Assembly: GCA_013398955.1 (NCBI GenBank)
Contig: VWPU01011587.1
Location: 124,001-188,000 of the forward strand
Length of the DNA: 64,000 nt
Direction: 5' to 3'
From: Callaeas wilsoni
Taxonomy: Eukaryota; Chordata; Aves; Passeriformes; Callaeidae
Shown: positions 1 through 12,200 of the stretch, one piece after another
Layout of the letters: every line of letters begins with the position of its first letter
Position numbering within the stretch: position 1 is the stretch's first letter
Made by a program: the position numbers and the translations under genes
Notes under the pieces: generated by a model
Database searches by the model: none
What the model was told of the DNA's origin: nothing
Seen by the model: only the letters and a program-made list of their open reading frames with translations

Positions 1-3000
1 AGCACCCAACTGAAATAAAAGGTCATCCTGGTCAATCAGAATCATGTTTTCATCAGCAAAACTGGTTGTGTGGTGAGGTCTCCTACAGCCATGGCACAGG
101 GAAAAGTTATGGGGATTGAGGTCTAGTGAGGGACAGGAGCTTTTAGGATTTTCCCCTTTGACAGCGCCTTGTGTTACTCATCCCAATATTCATCTCCTCT
201 GAAAGAGCTGGAAAAGAAACAAACCTGCTGAACCACACAGGCTGGAAAAACTCTGGTTTTAGACTTCTCATCTCCAGCCACAAGACAAATGAAGAAACTT
301 GTGTCTCAGTATCCTACAGTGTGATTTATGCCCTGCTCAACACCACCCTGAGTCCAAACTGACCCTGGCAAAACCAGCTCGATGGGAGCCAAAGCCTAAC
401 CGAGGTGTGAGGTTAATGCTGTACATCCATAAACACTTAAAAATATTGCGTGCAAGAAAGATGAATGAAGGCTGTTAGCTGGACCACGATGGCTGGGGCT
501 ACACATGGCAGGTTTGAGCACTGTCTCGGTACAGGCTGAAGAGCTGCAGCCTGACAGTCCCACGTTACTCCTCCTAGTACATCAAGCCCACCCAAATATC
601 AGACATGTTGCCAGCAGCCTCCTTCCCTCTCCTCTGTCTCCAGAGGGCATTGTCAAGAAGTCTTCCTGGCAGCATTTTAAAAGCAGATGAGATCAAGTAT
701 GCATTTAAGAATAAATATATTTAAAACAACAAGCCCTTAAAACCCATCTGTTGCTGTAGAACATAAATTCAAATACTGCTCATACTCACTTTAACTCAGT
801 GCTCATGAGAAAAAGAAAAAGAGATGAAGCTATTTGCTGATTTCCTTGACAATATTCATATGATGTGATCCTCCTTGGGACTAAAAAGCTGGCTACTTTT
901 CATGGCCATGCAGAACAAAGTGGCTCATTTTAAGGCAGGTTCTCCTACAGCCACTGAGCAGGAAAAAGTAAAAGTTTTGAAGACTAGAGGTTGAGGGATA
1001 TTAGGGGGTGAGACCTAAACACTCTACAACTAACAGTGGATGAAGAAGAGACAAAAAGTTGTACTGGGATGGAAGGATGGAACAAAGAAAACTTCCCACA
1101 GAGGGAAACTGGACCTCCTTTAGTGAAAATAACATCCTTTAAATTAGGAGACCCTTTTCCGGTGTCCAGGAGTGGGACAGTGAATTCATGCTATCCTTTC
1201 TCAGCCTTGCTGGAAGAGGCAAGAGGAGTTTTACCTCCCCCAGGTGAGAAGTGGGAAGTGAGTGTGGCCAGCACTACATAAGAAGAACAGGGAAAGGAAC
1301 ATCAACTGCCCCATGGAGCTGGCTGGGAGGCACATAGCTGGCAGTTTGACAATCCAGATTACTTAATTTCAGCAAAGGCTTTTTATCTGTCATCACCACA
1401 GGAGCCTGTGGTTTTTTCCTTTGCTGCAGCTGGAAAAATGGCAGCTGGATTGCAGCTGGCCATCCAGGTAACCTTCCTGTGGTGAGAGAGGGTCAGGAAG
1501 CTTCTCACAGCAAATCAGGCTGGCTTCTCTCTCCTTTACAGCCAGACAAGGAGAGAGGGCCTTGGGGGGGTCCCAGGCTGGATGGGCAGAAACCAAAGCT
1601 CCTTGGTTTGCTTTTGCCTGCCCCCCTCTTGGCTTCCCCACTCCTGGTGACGTTGGAGGCAACTCTGGTGCTGAAGGATTATCTGTTATCAATTTGATGT
1701 GATGCAAGGCTTTCCAGCAGAGCACAAGTGAAGGAATGGAACAGCAATTTAACTGTCTTTTTCTCAGCTAGGTATAAATGAATTTTCATGGGCAGAAGTG
1801 GAGAGGAAAAAGCATTATCTATGCCAAGCACTGGTCTTCAGCTGAAAATCTCAAAAGCCTGACACAAACAATGCTGTTAGACTTTCTTATAAAAGAGTTC
1901 CAAGAATTCTTATAATAGCACATAATACCCCAAATACAGAGTTGCTAGTGACTTTCCTAAAAAGAGACAACTATAACACAAGTGGTACTTGATCAAAAAA
2001 AAAAATATTTTACACTGCATGTTCCAAAGAAGTTTCCTCACCCAAGATATTTCTGTTTAGTTAACAGAAAGAAAAATATTAATGGACAGTATGCTGGGCA
2101 GTACTTCTGATCAAACCAATGGCTTCCTTTTCTTTCTTAGATGTGTTTTATAAGGAAAAAAAAATCGAAAAGGACAGCAGTAATCCCAAGACTAAAAAAT
2201 ATAACTTATTAAAACAAGTTAGAAACCTATGTTCATAAGTAGACATTTAATAGAAGTGACCAAACCCATAAATAACTGAGATAACAGAAGCTTCTTTTTT
2301 AGCTTTAGTGCTGAAGGCTGAATAAAGAGAACACAATTGGAAGTCAAAGAAAAATAATTTCAAAGTAAACTTTTTAAAATCACTTTTCATCTCTCATAGC
2401 TGTAAGCAGGCTAAACGACCTGCTGCTCAAAGCCGTGAGGTGATGACCTTGGGATTGCTCAGGAAGGGGACTGGACTAGAAAGTATTGTAAAACAAGGAA
2501 ACTGCACCAAGTGAAATAGCTGCTACTTCCTGGTTCCCATGTGTTCTGCTTTCATAAATGTTTCTGCTTTAAATATCATCTACCCATGCTTGTAAATCTA
2601 ACATTCTGCACCGTGATTTTTCAAGCTTGTAAAAATATTGAGTATTTATCAGACCAAGAAAGTGATACGTTTTTGTAAGAACTTGAGAATTAAGTAACTT
2701 GATATTTAAGACGCAGCATATAAGCATCATCCTGATGTTTTAGATAAAAACAAACACTGCTGATCTCTGTACACATAACAAGTGTAATCATGCTAATGAC
2801 AGGAATCATAACCCAACACGGATGTGGGAAATAAATCTGTCATGTATATTCTATTACATTTTTGCTAAAAGGGAAGTTTTCTTCAAGATGAAAACACTGA
2901 AATGAGCACTTCTCTACCATCATCACTACATGACAGCCTGGAAAGATCGTCATGAATCAGCATCTCTTTGGTGCCCTGGTAACCACCCACAACCTGCAGG

Positions 3001-6000
3001 AAGCAGGACTGCCTTTGCTTAGGTTTCCTGGAGAGTGGTTTCGCACGGCAGCTGTGAGGGACCAAAAGCAAGGCTGTTTTTATTTAGCACTTCCACTTTC
3101 TTTCCTGCCATATTAATTTAAGCATGGATTCAGAAAGCTGCTCTGGCTCATTAATTCAACAAGGCATGCAGGAAGGCACGTTTGAAATCCTTCTGAAACA
3201 AAGTCTGAGTCACTGCTCCAGAGCCAGTAAAATCAATGTCTTCCTTGGATTTTGGATCAAAGCAAAAGCTGGCGTGGTTGGGCTTTTTCCCTCCACCTGC
3301 TCCATCCAGGCATCTTGATGCTTCCCACGCAGATCAGTCAAGTCACTCTCCCTTATGAGCCGTGTGTTGATGGTACAGAAACTACAGCATCCTTTAGCTG
3401 TGAGAGCCCACATGCACTGATGGATTAAAGCACGGCAAGGGTTCGATTGCATACACCAACATGAAACACTCTTCAAAACAGAAAGTGAACAAATACTGGT
3501 AATTGAAATTTGGCTGTTATAATGCAATTCTTCAAAAAGAATAATTTTAAATGTGGGCAGTTCGTCAGATTTGCTAGATGGTATCATTTTTGCTAGACGC
3601 TATCCTTTGTTCTTTTGGGATTTTTTTGTTTGTTAGTTTGGTTTTTGGAATTTTTGTGGGTTTGTTTTTTTTTTTTTTTTTGAAGGAGTTTGTATATGTT
3701 CTATAATAGAGATAGTTCAATTGAACCTGGTTTCCTCTATCACACATTATTGCAATTGTAGATACATAAAATTAGGAGTTTAGATCATAAGTACAGAGGT
3801 GACAATGGCAAAGAGAACAACTCATGTTGTGGACACTAGCAAACACAACCTAAGTTTTAATTTTCCATTAGTTTCTTTCCCAACAACCTTTAAAAGTTTG
3901 AAATGCATTTAGTCAAAGTCATCATACTGACTGAGGAAAAAGCAAGATTTTTAGAGCAAGATTTAATTAGCTGTCTCCTAAACACGAGACAGAATTTTAC
4001 TTAGGTTTGGGGTAATTTTACATTTCTTTCTAACTGCACATCCCAAAACGAGAGGTTTTTTCCAACAAACTTCTGTTCACAGCCTTGATTTAATTATGCA
4101 GATAATAAATGGTTGTGAAGCAGTTATTCTGTTCTTCCTTTGATCCACTATTAGAAGTGTCATTATTTACACGACTTTGATCACACATATGAGAGTAAAT
4201 TCAGGACAAACAGCATTTAAAACAAAAAGACAAGTCCAAAGATAGCCTACTGCATTTTCTTGAAAGAGTCAAGATATCATCTATTAGATTTTTCTGGTAT
4301 ATGAAAAGTTCTCCAGACCCATTTACTGAAGGTAACTCCGACAGTGTCTGCAGTCAGTATCAAGGAGAGGGTAAGATGTCGGGATCAAGGTGCTGGCTCA
4401 GCACTTGTTCAGACTCTTTGAATGACTCCTCAGAGATGCCTTCATCTCTCCCCATGCTGAAATGCTTATGAATTTGCACTGCTGCTGTCTGCTCTTGTCA
4501 CTCTCTGGGAGCAATGTGTGAAGGAGGAAAAGTGCTGGCCCATGAGTATGGCCAGCAGGGCAGTGTCACCCTCTCTACACTGTGCTCCTCACAAACTTAT
4601 TCCACTGAATTCTGTGTTTAAAGGGAATTTTGCTGGTAGAGGTATGCAAGACTGTGCACTGCTCTTTTATGTGGCTCACTTAATATGTGTCTCCATCTCC
4701 AGCTTTATGAAAGTCCTCCTTCTTCACGAGCTGTCACTCTCCTATTTTACATAGGAAAATATTAGTTTAAAGAATGACACATGAGCAGTCCATGAAATTT
4801 CTCATTGTTTCAAGTGGTTTTTTATAATTTCTTAAGAAAGACTTACTGGTCCATAATTGCCAAGGCCATTAATATTGGGATTTTTTGTTTGGGCTTTCTT
4901 TTTCTATGAATAAGTGTTTGGCATTTGCCAGTCCTCTGGAGTGTAATATTAGCGTCTGTACTAAGTTGATAGAAAAACTCTTAGAGCTCAGATTAGCACA
5001 GTTTAGAAAATGGGCAGAAAGTGCATGCCTTGTTCAATGATTTGACAAGCACATCTTCTCTTGATATCTTAACCTCCAACAGTGAGTCAGTTCTCCTTTC
5101 CATAAGGAAAAAGATTGGGCAAGCCCCTTTTTGGCATCTTCTGGCAAAAAATGGAGGTGAGGAAATGTCCTTTCTCCATTCACATTACCTTTTACTACCC
5201 CACATGTTCTCAGACTGTCCAGCTAATCTCGTCTTTGATTCTGCTTCCAATTTTCAGAAAAACCCTGTCCATTGAGGTAAAGAAGAGAGACTGTGGCAAA
5301 CTCAACACAGCTCTAAAGACCTGCATTTTGCAGAACTGGAATGGCTCCCTTTGGACATGCTCTTTGTCCCCCTCCTGAAGAGCAAGAGCACAGATTTGTT
5401 TCACAAACAAGTCTTAGGAAGGAGAAGGAAAACAGTTCTCTTTTATTATTATCTGATTTTATTAAAACTTCTCCCCAAAGAGAGAGGGAGGAGGGCTGCG
5501 TCCAGAGTCATCTGTTCCCTCAGTACATTCAACATTTGCACTAAAATGGTGAAAAGACTGAAAAGAGCATTAGGTCATACCTGTAGCATTCATATTTTAT
5601 TCATGCTTTAAATTACAAGTTTAAATGAGAAACATCAAATATAAATCTTGACAGATGCTTACTAATGTTTTCTTTATTCATCTGTGTGAAAATGTAACAA
5701 ACACTTCAGTCTGACAGCTTATTTCTTTTTTTCTCCCTGAAAAATTAACAGACCTCTTCCTGTTTGTTCACATCAATAAAGAAATTACGTACATATACAT
5801 AATTAGCTGCAATTTAAATATAGAAACATATGGATTCGTGGAGGAAAATATTCCCAAATGTGCCTATTTCTGTATTTCAGTGGGTGTTTAGGTTATTCTG
5901 ATAGAAATTACATTAGAAGGAGAGCACATATATAGAATTTTGTTAATTCTAATGCAGTTATTTGACTTGTATAATGGTGCATAATTATGTAATTCTGGTA

Positions 6001-6540
6001 AATATACTTAGTACTTGCAATATGGAACTATCTGAGAAAACGCTATTCAGAAATGCCAGCACGTTGTGGTGGCACGTACGGGCTGGTTGAAGTAAGGCAA
6101 CCACAAAAGTTCCTCTCTGTCCCATTTCTCACGTGAATTCCCATGTGCTCACTGCACTGCACAGTCACCCTTGCCTTGCTGCCTTGCTTACCTTCATGTT
6201 AGCATTTCTTTCACATCCACTGGCATCTTCATATGTGTTTCACTACTAATCATTTTCCTCTGTTGGGAAGTAAGACATTGCTGGCACTTCTCATCTTATC
6301 TAACTATGCACCACTTCTTACCTAACCATGCACAGCGAGCCTTTCATTTTCCAAGGGTTTCCATTCATTTTCTGGGTGACCATCCAGCATGGGAAAAGAA
6401 ACCAAAACCAGCACTGATTTCTGACCTTGGTCTCAATTCAATAAAGCACCAAAACTGCCCTTTTACTGCAAAGGCACCACATTGGGTGCATTGTGGGCTA
6501 CTCTGTGCTGGGCACAGACATTTCCAGGCAAAGAGAGGAG
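1..6540. other. Unassigned AT-rich noncoding DNA
   Basis: I see no gene, RNA gene or recognisable transposon here. Open frames are short (longest 136 codons, 6171-6581 plus) and have no domain or motif I know. Somewhat GC-richer patches occur near 1400-1720 and 4320-4600. A T-rich, GT-sprinkled low-complexity stretch runs about 3600-3690. The clustered short plus-strand frames at 5021-5611 overlap each other in different frames and look like chance. Old repeats too decayed to recognise by eye may be present. Confidence 0.6.
3665..3681. repeat. Poly(T) run, 17 T
   Basis: There are seventeen uninterrupted T inside a T/G-rich low-complexity stretch. It could be the reverse-strand tail of a retroposed transcript, but I recognise no retroposed body next to it. 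CR1, the main bird LINE, does not end in poly(A). Simple slippage is the plainer reading. Confidence 0.9.
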
Positions 6541-6804
6541 CAAACTCCCATTCTCTGCTCCCCTGCACGTCTTGGGGGTAAAAGAGCAGGAGTGAAACAG
6601 TGAAGCTGAGCATGAAAAACAGGGAAGGAAAGGTACTGGTTTAATGTTTTTAATTTTGTTTCTCCCTACTCTAATCTATTTAATTGTCAATAAATTAAAA
6701 GTAATTTTCCCCTAGTCAAGTCCTATTTTCTTCCCCCATCCCACTGGAGGGGGTGAAGTGAGCAGCTGGTTGGGAGTTTGGCTGTTAGCCATGGCTAAGC
6801 CTCA
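6541..6804 (+). mobile_element. Endogenous retrovirus LTR fragment (3' part)
   Basis: The order of motifs matches the 3' half of an avian ERV LTR that I know from songbird-type genomes. An 'actcccattctctgctcccc' stretch comes first, then a purine-rich segment with GAAGCTGAGCATG, then T-rich DNA. A CAATAAATTAAAAGTAATTT block at about 6689 holds the poly(A) signal. The terminal part, GAGCAGCTGGTTGGG...GGCTAAGCCTCA, ends in CA at 6804. The tail resembles the reverse complement of the left end of the solo LTR at 35267, so the two are related subfamilies. The 5' half is missing and I see no target duplication. No retroviral coding sequence is attached. Family assignment is from memory. Confidence 0.7.
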
Positions 6805-7199
6805 GCAAAAAGATTTTGTTTGGATGTTTGTGTTCTAAATCACTCAGACCTAAGAGAATTTCCATCAAGCCCAAAATTTCAGAAACAAGACTCAAGCCTT
6901 ACCTGAGCTCTGCTTTCCTCTTATTCCTGTTCAAACATTTCAACAATCCATTTAGATGCAACAACTAAGCAAAGCATTTGAGCAGAATTTAGGCATTAAT
7001 GATTAGAAACCTTCTTCATTTTCACAGCTGAAATACTGGTTCAGTTCCTTTTCTGCTAGTTCCTGGGAGGCCTCCAGAAGTGTGCCCCATTATTCTTACT
7101 TAGCTTGCTTTCTCAGAATACTAAACTGGCCTGTATTTCCAACCAATGGATAGTTTAACAGACCTTTTCAGGTATCTCCAAAGAGAGGAGGAGGGTAGG

Positions 7200-7242
7200 C
7201 ACACGCACACACACACAAATACACACACAGAGACAGAGAGAA
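7200..7242. repeat. CA-rich microsatellite, interrupted
   Basis: The stretch is mostly CA dinucleotides interrupted by CG and AAAT, passing into GAGACAGAGAG. Interruptions indicate an old, decaying microsatellite rather than a long pure tract. Confidence 0.85.
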
Positions 7243-8542
7243 ACAGGAAAAATTCACAGTGAGACACAATTAACCATTGAACAGCTGCTAACGGGACCAT
7301 TTGTTGGAAGATCTATGACTACTTTTCATGAGCAAGAAATGTTTCTGCTGCACTTCCAAGGCCTGCTGCTGTTATTGGGGCTGGGGGGAAGGCGGTTGGT
7401 CCAGGTTCTCAGATCTCCAGTTTGGGGCCCTTAGCTCTAAAAAACTGTCAGTTTTAGTTTGATACTGTGCTCTGCATTTAATTACGAATCTCACTAAGGA
7501 AAACAAGGCTTTGCTATGTCATATCATTTTGAAGGGAATGCACAGTGTGACGGGCTCTGACCTCTTGAAGTGAAGAGAATCACCCTTGCTCTGAAACTCT
7601 TTAACATTACAGGCATAGGGGGAGAGCTAGAATCTGTATTTTCTTGTCTGCTTTTGCTGGGGACAGTTCTGCATCCACAGATATTTACAATATGTTAAAT
7701 GAATTTGCTCAGTATTCTCCCAACTCAGAAGCCCCAGCGTCCTTTTAAGGTCTGCAGATATTCTTGGAAAGGATGTCATTACCCAATCTGACAAGTTCAT
7801 GCAGCAAGCATGCAGTGAGTACTCTTTAATACAAACATTGTTAATTGAACTTTGTCAAATACCAGTCATCATTAGAAAAAAAGTAACTGCCATTTTAAAT
7901 CAGCTTCATACTGTAGTTATAGGTTTGTAATATATCTTTAATTACAGTGATTATAAGCCTTTATAAATTATCAGCTAGGTCTTTGCCTTCATCTCCCTCT
8001 GCTTTAATTTATTGTTCCTAAAAAGAGGATAATTATCATTTGCAGCCAGCTGCTCCTTAAACACACTTGAGAAACAGGATTTGTTTCTGGAGCTCTTTCT
8101 CAGTTGTTTCTCCCTTTATATTTTTTTACATAAACACATTTCATGTGCTTTCTCTTTTTGGCCAACAGACAGACCAATCTTACAGATTCCCTAACTGGCC
8201 ATCACAAGTTTCTGAGTCTAGAAGGACTTTCAGTGGATGCCAGGAACATGCCCGTGAGGACCCAGGTGGCCATCCATGCCCTGGCCTCTGTCTGTACAAC
8301 AGAGTCAAGGGTGGCAGGTGCAGTGCATCCTTGCCCCAGAATCTGTGAGAGCTTTGCACTCATCCAGCCAAGCAGAAGGATCCCTGCAACTGCAAGAAGG
8401 GAAATGTGAACAGGAATTAAATGAAATAGCAATGTGTCAGAGAGAGTAAGAAGGAGATGTTTACTTCTCTTTGGTTTCTGGGGTTTGTTTGTCAGTCTTC
8501 TGGTCTGTTCTGTTGAAATACAACAGCCAGTAATAACATAAA

Positions 8543-8545
<3 letters not shown>

Positions 8546-8575
<30 letters not shown>
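8546..8575. repeat. (GT)15 microsatellite
   Basis: Fifteen uninterrupted GT units are followed by a short T run. Pure length of this size usually means length polymorphism between individuals. On the minus strand it reads as a Thr-His string inside open frames, which is an artefact of the repeat and not a protein feature. Confidence 0.97.
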
Positions 8576-8578
<3 letters not shown>

Positions 8579-8639
8579 TCATCAGTTCTGTATTTAATCA
8601 AAAAGGAGAGACTTAGGCCCAAGGTCCCAAAAGATGCAA

Positions 8640-9080
8640 AGCTTAACTGCAGTGAGTGCCTCTCCACAATTTTAGGTGACACAGGAGTATTGTGCTCTCA
8701 CAAGGCCAAGAGCTGACACAAACAGGCGGGGTGTGGTGACCCACAGATGACAGGGTGATGCAGACATTGGCGTGAGCCTTAAGTGGGCCATGGACCAACA
8801 GCTGATGGGACAGCACATCTGGAATAATCACAGAGGGATAGCAGAACATCCGCATGGCCAGACGGACTGGTGGCCAGTGCTGGCCCATGGCTATAACGGC
8901 CCTCAGGGCTGGTGACAAGGGCAGCACCGTCACATGGATGTCTGACACCACGTAGCATCTGAGCTGGCACCATCGTGGGCTGGAGGCAAGGCAGTGCCCA
9001 AAGCTCACCGCTGGGACCAGCTGGAAGGAGCACCACTAAGTCATGGAACAGACGAGAGGGGCAGGTCTCAGCTAATGGGG
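8640..9080. other. CpG-richer patch of unknown nature
   Basis: CpG dinucleotides are noticeably more frequent here than in the flanking sequence (for example around 8846-8860, 8896, 8925, 8952, 8973 and 9008). Two overlapping minus-strand open frames of 121 and 85 codons result from the lack of AT-rich stops and show no known domain. It may be a decayed LTR or another GC-rich element, or a weak regulatory island. It is too short and too CpG-poor to call a CpG island by eye. Confidence 0.4.
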
Positions 9081-9159
9081 GTGCCTGAGTATGTGAAAAT
9101 CTGTTCCTCTCAGAGCCTGTCTCTTGCCTGCTCTGCTAAATTAGGCTCAGCTTTGCAGC

Positions 9160-9214
9160 ATCACGTCATCTGGTGTTCCTTTTCCTCCTATTAGCATTAG
9201 GTAAATCACGTCAT
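9160..9214. promoter_or_regulatory. Two identical CRE-like sites (ATCACGTCAT)
   Basis: The 10-mer ATCACGTCAT occurs at 9160-9169 and again at 9205-9214. Each contains TCACGTCA, one base from the palindromic cAMP-response element TGACGTCA bound by CREB/ATF factors. The sites are 45 bp apart in a CpG-poor setting. Function is inferred from motif and pairing only; no promoter or gene start is visible nearby. Confidence 0.35.
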
Positions 9215-12200
9215 AATGAATCGCAAACTTGGAATATTCATTAGAAAAAGACCCAGGAACATTTTATCCTTGTCCTAGTAACAACCCTAAAAGAAAAATC
9301 TACTGGAAAATTCTTGTTATGGTTTTGAACTTATATCAGCACAAAGGAACCAGAAGAAAGCTGAAATAGCTGTAGAAAAAACCTTGTCTAGAAAAACAGG
9401 GCCATGGTACGAGGAACACGGCCATCAGTCTCCTTCAGGGTAACAGGCAATGCTTCTCTGGAAGTTTTGTTGACACAAACAGGACTGCTGTGAGTAAACC
9501 AAGGAGAGTGGTAATGAATCAAGTTTAATGCAGCATTCCAAATTTCAGTACTCTATAAGAATTAGAGGTAGGTAACAGACAGGACTGTAACACATGTCTG
9601 TTAGAGACAGCTTTGGCAGAGGACAGATAAAATAGCACTGTAAAATACTGCACTTTCAATAATGGATTAAAATCCATGGTTGCTTTTGGGCAGAACACTA
9701 CGGCTGCCTTTGGCTTGCAGTTGACGTTGGTTAGCAAACCCACAGATGTTTGATTGAATTTATCCCTTTGTTAAATTCATAGGAAATTGTGCAGGCAACC
9801 TAGATGGCCTTTATTAGCAGAGTCTTAATGATTCATCAAGGAGAAGAGAGGAAGTTACAAGGCATCATTTGCCCACAAACATGCAAGATAATCACCCAGA
9901 AGAAAGCTGGGCTGACTCTTTCCTTTTGGTTTTTAATGCTCCCCCAGCCTTTTTCAAGCAGATATCTGAAACAATAGGAGTCGAGCTAGTGCTAAGGGAA
10001 ATATTTAACTATTTCAAGATGTTTTCTAATCTCAGGCTCATACCTCTAAGATCAGTAGTGCTTATCAATGTGCTATCAGGTTACTCAGCAGTACAAAGAA
10101 GATTCAGAGCAAGCACAGGCAGATGGTCATATTTCTGTTGAATAACCTCCACAAACAGCAAGGGATTTATTCCAAATTTATGGAATCAGGAGCAGTGGCT
10201 GCAGAGGACAGCTGAAACCTGCTCTTGTGTAAATCTTCTCAGTACAAAGTTAGCCCATCCAACTTTTCTGGAACAAATCTGAACCCCCAGGGTGAGCTCA
10301 TATCATGTCAAGCCACTGTATCATTTTGAGTCCAGTATTAAGAACTCAGAGCCAGACATGAGCCAAAGTCCAGGGAAGTCTCTTCACAGTACCAGAGAGG
10401 TTCATTCACTTCTGAATTCACCTGAACTCTTTAGAGAGAGTGCTTTCTGTTGGCTCCAGGAGAGTTATACTAACACCAAACAAGGCTTAGTCAAAAGTTA
10501 AAGAAGTTTCTGATATTTTAACACTGAAATAAACAAGATTTCTGATGTGCACCATGCAGCATGAGTACTGCTGCAGCAGCAACAGAAAGGATTTAATAGC
10601 CTGGACAGAAATGTGAGCCGTAATGTCCTCTGCAGCCTCACACTGTGACCGCAGGCTGGAAGCACTGAACTATACAGCTGAGGCTGACATCTTGCAAGTC
10701 TCTACTGTGCTCTCCTTGCATGCTCGCTTGTGCATGCTGTTACATGTGGCACTGTGCTCAGGCAGGACTGGTGGCGACAAAGGAACACGCTCAAGTCACT
10801 CAAGCCTAGAACATGACTTTTAATATTTAATTACAATGTCGTCGGTGAACACCATTCTTGCTTTCAGTGGCCTTTCATATACTTCTGCTTTTAGATTGGT
10901 AGTGTAAACTAAAAGTTTAATAGACCTTTTCAGCACTGGATGATGTAAGTTTGCTTGAGGGATATATTCCCTTAAACTTGTACACATTTGGGGAGAAATT
11001 CAGTTACCACAATGCCTCAGAATCTCATGTGTTTCTCTATAATCCAATTTTTTTCATTTTAAGAGGAAAAACCAAGACATAACTGTTGCATAACACCCAT
11101 GCCAGTGTGATTTTCATCACTCCTGCAGATGATCTAAGCTGCACAGCAAGCATTTTGCAGTGCTCTTTAACAGCAAACATAAGTCAGTTCTTTAGGGTTT
11201 GCCTTACTTTTCTCACTGCCTTCTTGCAGGAGGCTTTTTCCTGGCTCCGGGGAGAGCAGAGATCAATAACACAAATCTAATACTAGAAACATCTGCAGAA
11301 GAGCAGGATCTATGGGTGTGCTCCTCGCGTGCCATGTCCCCCCCCAGCAGCAGGGCTGGGATGTGACCCTGGGCCACCCCCAGCCACGCACCACGGGATA
11401 TGAATACCCCAGCACCCACTCCCTGCTTGCAATAAATGTATTCCTTGCAAGGAATTGGAAGAAGGAAAGGTGTATAATAATGTTTACATGATTACTTTCA
11501 GCCACTGGTATCTTAAGGGTAGATTAAAATGATTCTCAGGGTTGAGAATAATATTGTTGCAAGGCCTAAGGAGCTACAGGAGTTTTAAAATAAGGTGGAT
11601 ATTACTTTTTCTTTAGTACTGGGCTCATCTGGAAGACAGTCAGCAAGTCTGACAATAGCAGACTGCAGTTTGCTACACAGCCCTGAAATTGTATGGCTCT
11701 CACAGAGAGTATTTTGAGCAGCATTATTACAAGCACTCTCATCCTACAGTACATGGCCAGGTATGCTCAGAATTTCATGGGTTTAATATCCATCCACACA
11801 GATCTTCGAGAGGAGACTTATGCTCCTGCCTACAGGCATCTAACTACTGCCAAGATCTAGAGAACTGCATTTTCAAGTAAGACCATTTGTTAATGAAATG
11901 CAAAAATAGCTAAAAATTTGCTTCTTTTAGCTCTTGTTTCCCAGCGGGAAAGACAGCATAGAGTTCTGTAATAGCTGTCTAATGCCATGAAAAAAACAGT
12001 ATCCAGATGTAGCAGGGTTATTTTTCAGTCTATCCAGTTTTCTATAAGACATTATCTTCCATCAACACCCTTCTTAACTTTTTTGCAACATAATATTCTA
12101 TTTGCAGCTTGTTCAGCTCTCTTTCCAATGCTTAAATATGATTTTAAAAATAACTCTTTCAGAAATCACACAATAACATTTCAAGTCAGGTAATCAGAGT

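Noticed and set aside
3437..3452. tRNA-like B box GGTTCGATTGC with an A-box-like word about 45 bp upstream
   Set aside because: The bases around it cannot form a T-arm stem and no acceptor stem is found, so it is neither a tRNA nor a clear tRNA-derived SINE.
5021..5611. Cluster of overlapping short plus-strand frames
   Set aside because: The frames overlap in different phases, none has a domain, and composition is ordinary.
8461..8682. Open frames with Thr-His repeats
   Set aside because: The repeat residues are the translation of the (GT)15 microsatellite.
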